Shown piece by piece: positions 5,119 through 8,544 of a stretch of DNA of 8,544 nt (position 1 is the stretch's first letter; each line of letters opens with the position of its first letter). The translations under genes and the position numbers were made by a program. The notes under the pieces were generated by a model, which ran no database searches, had not been told where the DNA came from, and saw nothing but the letters and a program-made list of their open reading frames with translations. The DNA is from JBGTHB01 sp041746415 (lineage in GTDB: Bacteria > Pseudomonadota > Gammaproteobacteria > Coxiellales > Coxiellaceae). The stretch is from NCBI GenBank assembly GCA_041746415.1, contig JBGTHB010000047.1, forward strand, positions 1 to 8,544. Reading direction: 5' to 3'.

Positions 5119-5685
5119 ATGTCATCGATATTCATCGACACCATGCAAAAGGCTATTAAGAAATACCGCCAGCTATTACGTAAATTTTTACCGCAAGCGG
5201 AGCGAATTTCTAAACTCAATAAGTTACAGCTAAAAAGCGCCCAACTTTACACCAATGATCTTTGGCTCTACGAAACAGGCCGCAGAATTGTTGCTGATAT
5301 CAAGGATAATCTTAGTCCGGAAAACCAAGGTTATTATTCTTACTCAGGTGTAGAGCGTTTTGCGGATTACCTAAAAGAGTTTCTTGATGACTACCATATT
5401 GAAGATGAGCAAGTGGTGCATCGGGCGCAAATTGCTTCCCGAGCAATGGTTAAAGCCATTCAGCTGATTACACTGCCGCGTGAAAATCTTACCGAAAACA
5501 TTGAAACAGAGCTCGCCAAGCTCAATCGTGTCGTTGCAGAATACGGTTCTGAAGAACAAAAGGATTTGCATAAAAGCGCATTGCAAAATGTTTTGCGTCG
5601 CCAACAGGAAGAAAATATTAGTTTTTATAAGTCCGTTTTAACTCATTTTAAAGAACAAGTTGAGTGTCAAAGCAGTACTGAATAA
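5119..5685 (+). CDS. Conserved-looking hypothetical helical protein, function unknown
   Basis: I do not recognise this 188-residue protein. It starts with a strong ribosome binding site (AAGAGG, 6 bases upstream) and a dedicated promoter, and has normal coding character, so it is very likely real. There is no signal peptide or membrane segment, so it should be cytoplasmic. The N-terminus (IDTMQKAIKKYRQLLRKFLP) is a basic amphipathic helix. The middle has NDLWLYETGRRIVADI and an aromatic GYYSYSGVERFADYL segment. The rest (about 85-185) is rich in Glu, Gln, Lys and Leu and predicted helical, possibly coiled coil. No cysteine or catalytic motif stands out, apart from a Cys near the C-terminus. 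It sits 142 bases before a pilus cluster and shares leader elements with the HU-like gene. A link to either is unproven. Confidence 0.75.
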   Translation: MSSIFIDTMQKAIKKYRQLLRKFLPQAERISKLNKLQLKSAQLYTNDLWLYETGRRIVADIKDNLSPENQGYYSYSGVERFADYLKEFLDDYHIEDEQVVHRAQIASRAMVKAIQLITLPRENLTENIETELAKLNRVVAEYGSEEQKDLHKSALQNVLRRQQEENISFYKSVLTHFKEQVECQSSTE

Positions 5686-5709
5686 AGCCGATGGTTTTAG
5701 GTACCGATG

Positions 5710-5797
5710 AAGGTGAGCTGCAAATTAGCTGTTATTGCCAGTTTTCATCCTGAATAACAGTGATTGACATACTTAACATAGCTGCTTAAGGTGAGCT
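5710..5797 (+). promoter_or_regulatory. Repeat-rich putative control region of the pilus cluster
   Basis: AAGGTGAGCT occurs as a direct repeat at 5710-5719 and 5788-5797. Between them CTGTTATT (5729-5736) and AATAACAG (5753-5760) form a perfect 8-bp inverted repeat with a 16-base loop that contains a further CAG/CTG pairing. A consensus -35, TTGACA (5764-5769), follows immediately. The best -10 at 16-17 bases (around 5786-5792) is weak, which would suit activator-dependent transcription. There is no T run, so the hairpin is not a terminator. Confidence 0.4.
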
Positions 5798-5827
5798 TTT
5801 CACTTTCACAGTGGATTGAGGGTAGAC

Positions 5828-7378
5828 ATGGAACAAGAGCATATCAGCGAACAAGAACGGTTAAGTCATTACGCTACAGCAACACACAGTAAGCTTCTCA
5901 CTAATCAATCAGACCTTGACCCCAAAGATCACGCCTTGCCGGCAATGTTAGCGTGGTGTCGTAAACAATCTGATATCGTCGTATTAAATAGCCGCGTTAT
6001 TCTAACAAGCAAACCTGATTCACGCCTGGTGCAAAATTGCAAAATTGTGATGTTGAATAAAGGGTTAATGCCAGGTGAAGTTTTTGCGGCATCGAGTAAT
6101 CTCATTAAATTATTATTGGAAAATGCCAGAGATATTGCGCCATTAAGTTTAACGAATCAAAACAATACCTCGGTGACTTCACAGCAGCAGCGCTTGCGTA
6201 TTTTAATTAAAGAAGCGCTTTCGCTGGATGCTTCCGATATTCACATTGAAATTCGTGAAGATGTGGCCAATATTCGTTTTCGCAAACACGGTGAATTATT
6301 TTTGCATGCTGAATGGCTGCCAAAACTTGCGCGTGAAATTACCGCTGTTGCTTTTAATAAAGAAAGTGGCGATGCTACGGCGCATTTTAATCCTCTTATC
6401 CCGCAAGGCGCTTCAATGCCGCTGGAATTAGATGGTGAAATGATACGTTTACGTCTAGCCAGTATGCCTGCCTACGGTGGTTATGATGTGGTAATGCGCT
6501 TGCTCACAATGGGCAATAAACGCATTGAAGAACTTGACGAATTAGGCTATCTCCCCAATCAAGTGCGCTTATTAAAAAAAGCGATCAATACGCCTTATGG
6601 TGCAATTATAATTGCCGGGCCTACCGGTTCAGGAAAAACCACGACGCTTGCGAGTTGTATGCAAGTGATTACACCGGAACGAAAAATATATACGATTGAA
6701 GATCCAGTTGAAAAAATTGTGCCGAACGCCACCCAGATTGCCATTAACACTGAGCATTACGAACGCAGTTTTGCTCACATGGGAAAATCATCCTTGCGTA
6801 TGGATCCCGATGTATTAGTGCTGGGCGAAATGCGCGACGAAGATACCGCCCAGGTTATGACGCGTGCGGCGATAACGGGGCATCTTATTTTCTCGACACT
6901 GCACACTAACAGTGCTGTTGATATTATTACGCGCCTGCATGAATTTGGTATCTCGCGTCAACTTCTCGCTAGCCCAAATTTATTAGCGTTATTGGCGTGT
7001 CAGCGTTTAGTGCCTGTTTTATGCGAGTTTTGCGCCGTTCCTGTTACTAGTGCTACCACACACGAGGCGCACATCGAAAGATGGCGTGGCGTTTTTGGTG
7101 ATGACATAAAACAATTACAAGCACGCGGTGGGCAGTGTCATAAATGCCATGGTCTTGGTATCCGCGGCCGCACGGTGGCTGCTGAAATGATTTGGGTGGA
7201 TAGACAAGCGCGTGAATTTATCCAATCCGGTAACACGTTGGAGTGGATCAAGCAATTAAAACAACAGGGCTGGTTAAGCTATCAAGATCAAATCATTGAT
7301 TTTGTGCGACAAGGAAAAACGGATCCTTATGACGCTGAAAAATTAATCGGTGAAATTGATGTCACAGACATGGCATAA
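5828..7378 (+). CDS. Type IV pilus / type II secretion family assembly ATPase (PilB/PilQ-like)
   Basis: The 516-residue ATPase carries all core motifs: Walker A GPTGSGKT (264-271), the Asp box IEDPVE (D292), Walker B MDPDVLVLGEMRDED (D326-D337 region, E334), and the His box GHLIFSTLHT (H352, H359). Two CxxC pairs (C399/C402, C437/C440) form the zinc-binding element of GspE/PilB proteins. An N2-type domain with ASDIHIE leads into the motor. The first 110 residues are unlike the long MshEN domain of PilB, so the protein is shorter, closer to PilQ of R64-type thin pili. It would hydrolyse ATP as a hexamer at the inner membrane to power pilin assembly. I chose ATG 5828, with GAGGG 5 bases upstream, over a TTG at 5816. 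The next gene overlaps it by 20 bases. Confidence 0.93.
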   Translation: MEQEHISEQERLSHYATATHSKLLTNQSDLDPKDHALPAMLAWCRKQSDIVVLNSRVILTSKPDSRLVQNCKIVMLNKGLMPGEVFAASSNLIKLLLENARDIAPLSLTNQNNTSVTSQQQRLRILIKEALSLDASDIHIEIREDVANIRFRKHGELFLHAEWLPKLAREITAVAFNKESGDATAHFNPLIPQGASMPLELDGEMIRLRLASMPAYGGYDVVMRLLTMGNKRIEELDELGYLPNQVRLLKKAINTPYGAIIIAGPTGSGKTTTLASCMQVITPERKIYTIEDPVEKIVPNATQIAINTEHYERSFAHMGKSSLRMDPDVLVLGEMRDEDTAQVMTRAAITGHLIFSTLHTNSAVDIITRLHEFGISRQLLASPNLLALLACQRLVPVLCEFCAVPVTSATTHEAHIERWRGVFGDDIKQLQARGGQCHKCHGLGIRGRTVAAEMIWVDRQAREFIQSGNTLEWIKQLKQQGWLSYQDQIIDFVRQGKTDPYDAEKLIGEIDVTDMA

Positions 7379-8378
7379 ATGGCAATTCAATCGCCATCAA
7401 CAACGCATTTTTCTTGAAGACCTAAATGCTTTAGTGAGTGAAGGCGTTGCCCCGAGTCAAGCTATTGCAGTATTAAGTGAAACCAATCGCGGCATTCGGC
7501 AACACATTGCTAAAGCTATTGATAGCGGTTTAAGCCAGGGGCAATCGCTCGCGGACAGTATGCGTAATTGGTTTAATACAGTAGTTATCGAAATGATTTT
7601 TGCCGGCGAAAGCAGCGGTACACTCACGGCCAGTTTACAAGCTGCTGTAGAAAGTCTGCAAGCGCAACAAAATTTGTGGCAAGATATCATACACGCGCTG
7701 GCTTACCCACTCACCGTTTTTATATTAGCACTTACTTTACTGGTGTTTATTAAAAATTCCGTACTGGATACATTTTTAAAAATTAAGCCCTTCGATCAAT
7801 GGCCGAGTAACGGCATCAGTTTAATGCACTTTGCACAAGTTATCCAAGATTGGTGGTGGTTGTTTTCTCTTATATTAATAGGGGGTATCTTTTTTATTAT
7901 ACGTTTATTGCGTGATTTAACCGGCGATGTGCGCGCTATATTTGATAATCTGCCGCTTATTTCTTTATACCGGGATGCGTGTGCAGCGCGTTTTATGCAA
8001 ACGCTCGGACGCATGTTAAGCAATGGCGTATTAATGAAAAAAGCCATTGTTATTTTGTTGCAAGACGCCAACCCTTATTTGCATTCACATTTAATGTTGA
8101 TGGAGTTTAATTTAAGCGGCGGTAATGAAAACATTGCGGATGTGCTTGATACACAACTTATTCGCCCAGATGAACTATTACGTTTAAAAGTCATTGCGCG
8201 TACTCGTGGTTTCGCTAATGCCTTGTTATCACTTGGCAAACAAGCCACTGAACGTGTTGAAAAACGCCTGCGATTATTAAATCGCTTTGTATCCACATTG
8301 CTGATGTTGGCCAGTGCCCTGATTGCTGCTACAACGATTTTTGCGATTTATTCGATTGGCAGTACGTTGGCAAGTTAG
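7359..8378 (+). CDS. Inner-membrane pilus platform protein, GspF/PilC/PilR-like
   Basis: The 339-residue protein has the T2SF layout: an N-terminal cytoplasmic four-helix domain (about 10-110) with the motif FAGESSGTL, a membrane helix at about 112-132, a second at about 165-184, a second cytoplasmic T2SF domain (about 195-305), and a final helix at about 310-334. The second domain begins with FMQTLGRMLSNGVLMKKAI, the usual repeat of the first. Proteins of this type form the inner-membrane platform that couples the assembly ATPase to the pilus. Its size (shorter than PilC at about 405) and its position just after the ATPase resemble R64 PilR. ATG 7359, with GGTGA 5 bases upstream, is preferred to GTG 7350. 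It overlaps the ATPase gene by 20 bases, implying translational coupling. The second repeat diverges from the first, ending in SLGKQATERVEKRL. Confidence 0.9.
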   Translation: MSQTWHKWQFNRHQQRIFLEDLNALVSEGVAPSQAIAVLSETNRGIRQHIAKAIDSGLSQGQSLADSMRNWFNTVVIEMIFAGESSGTLTASLQAAVESLQAQQNLWQDIIHALAYPLTVFILALTLLVFIKNSVLDTFLKIKPFDQWPSNGISLMHFAQVIQDWWWLFSLILIGGIFFIIRLLRDLTGDVRAIFDNLPLISLYRDACAARFMQTLGRMLSNGVLMKKAIVILLQDANPYLHSHLMLMEFNLSGGNENIADVLDTQLIRPDELLRLKVIARTRGFANALLSLGKQATERVEKRLRLLNRFVSTLLMLASALIAATTIFAIYSIGSTLAS

Positions 8379-8491
8379 CGCATTGCGCACATTAAACAAA
8401 CATTAATACATACTGCGGGCATCGCTTTTCACTGGGTTTTGTGGCAGTGTTGGGCCAAGCAATCACAGCTATTCATCGCGGAGAAATGATC

Positions 8492-8544
8492 ATGCAAGCA
8501 TTAAAACAACTGGGTATATCGCTACTTGAAGTATTATTATCGCT
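8492..8544 (+). CDS. Type IV prepilin or pseudopilin, 3'-truncated by window edge
   Basis: Only 17 full codons are visible: MQALKQLG then ISLLEVLLS. This is a textbook class III signal: a short basic leader ending in Gly, prepilin-peptidase cleavage between G8 and I9, a mature hydrophobic N-terminus, and Glu at mature position 5, the N-methylated pilins' conserved residue. The +1 residue is Ile instead of the usual Phe or Met. The chosen ATG lies 8 bases after GGAG (8480-8483). An ATG at 8486 would be only 2 bases from it and adds two residues. A 113-base gap separates it from the platform gene. It could be the major pilin, a minor pilin or a pseudopilin; this fragment cannot decide. Confidence 0.85.
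   Translation, partial: MQALKQLGISLLEVLLS

Noticed and set aside
5816..5827. TTG start adding four codons to the ATPase
   Set aside because: The GAGGG ribosome site overlaps this start and is ideally spaced for the ATG at 5828.
7796..8296. Minus-strand frames antisense to the platform protein
   Set aside because: They lie across conserved T2SF sequence and have no initiation signals or recognisable product.
8379..8491. Possible small gene or terminator between the platform gene and the prepilin
   Set aside because: Only a short GCGC-ATT-GCGC stem without a T run and no initiation-supported reading frame; treated as an intra-operon spacer.

Overview
The window looks like chromosomal DNA of a gammaproteobacterium with a moderately AT-rich genome. 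The evidence is the set of neighbouring housekeeping genes: rplM-rpsI-sspA-sspB beside the yraN-gmhA/diaA-dolP cluster is a classic gammaproteobacterial arrangement. SspA, SspB and the DolP-type lipoprotein are also characteristic of that class. The petABC genes that separate rpsI from sspA in many relatives are missing, and a lysine-rich HU-like protein is present. Both would fit a Legionellales-type, possibly host-associated lineage, but that placement is inference and is not shown by the sequence.

Layout. (1) 1-2154, + strand: a compact cluster holding the 3' part of a YraN/UPF0102 gene, a GmhA/DiaA SIS-domain protein, a two-BON-domain lipoprotein (DolP/YraP) and an M50-type intramembrane metalloprotease. 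The last three overlap or abut and are probably translationally coupled. (2) 2188-4122, - strand: the operon rplM-rpsI-sspA-sspB, converging on region 1. It encodes ribosomal proteins L13 and S9, the RNA-polymerase-associated SspA and the ClpXP adaptor SspB. S9 carries an unusual insertion of about 15 residues. (3) 4123-4412: a divergent regulatory region with the rplM promoter on one side and a structured leader for the next gene on the other. (4) 4413-4898, + strand: a histone-H1-like tail fused to an HU/IHF fold, ending at a strong intrinsic terminator. (5) 5119-5685, + strand: an unrecognised 188-residue, mostly helical protein with its own TATAAT promoter. Its leader shares a 12-base element and a preceding hairpin with the HU-like gene. 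(6) 5828-8544, + strand: the start of a type IV pilus or related secretion cluster, with an assembly ATPase, an inner-membrane GspF/PilC/PilR-type platform protein, and the first 17 codons of a prepilin with a clear prepilin-peptidase site. The order ATPase-platform-prepilin resembles pilQ-pilR-pilS of R64-type thin pili.

How the genes work together. Regions 1 and 2 are envelope maintenance, translation and stress/proteolysis functions. Region 6 is an envelope-spanning pilus machine that continues past the right edge. The most intriguing parts are the two genes between them (HU-like and the 188-residue protein) with their shared leader architecture, the pilus cluster with its repeat-rich upstream region, and the S9 insertion. 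I saw no tRNA, rRNA, CRISPR array, insertion sequence or attachment site.
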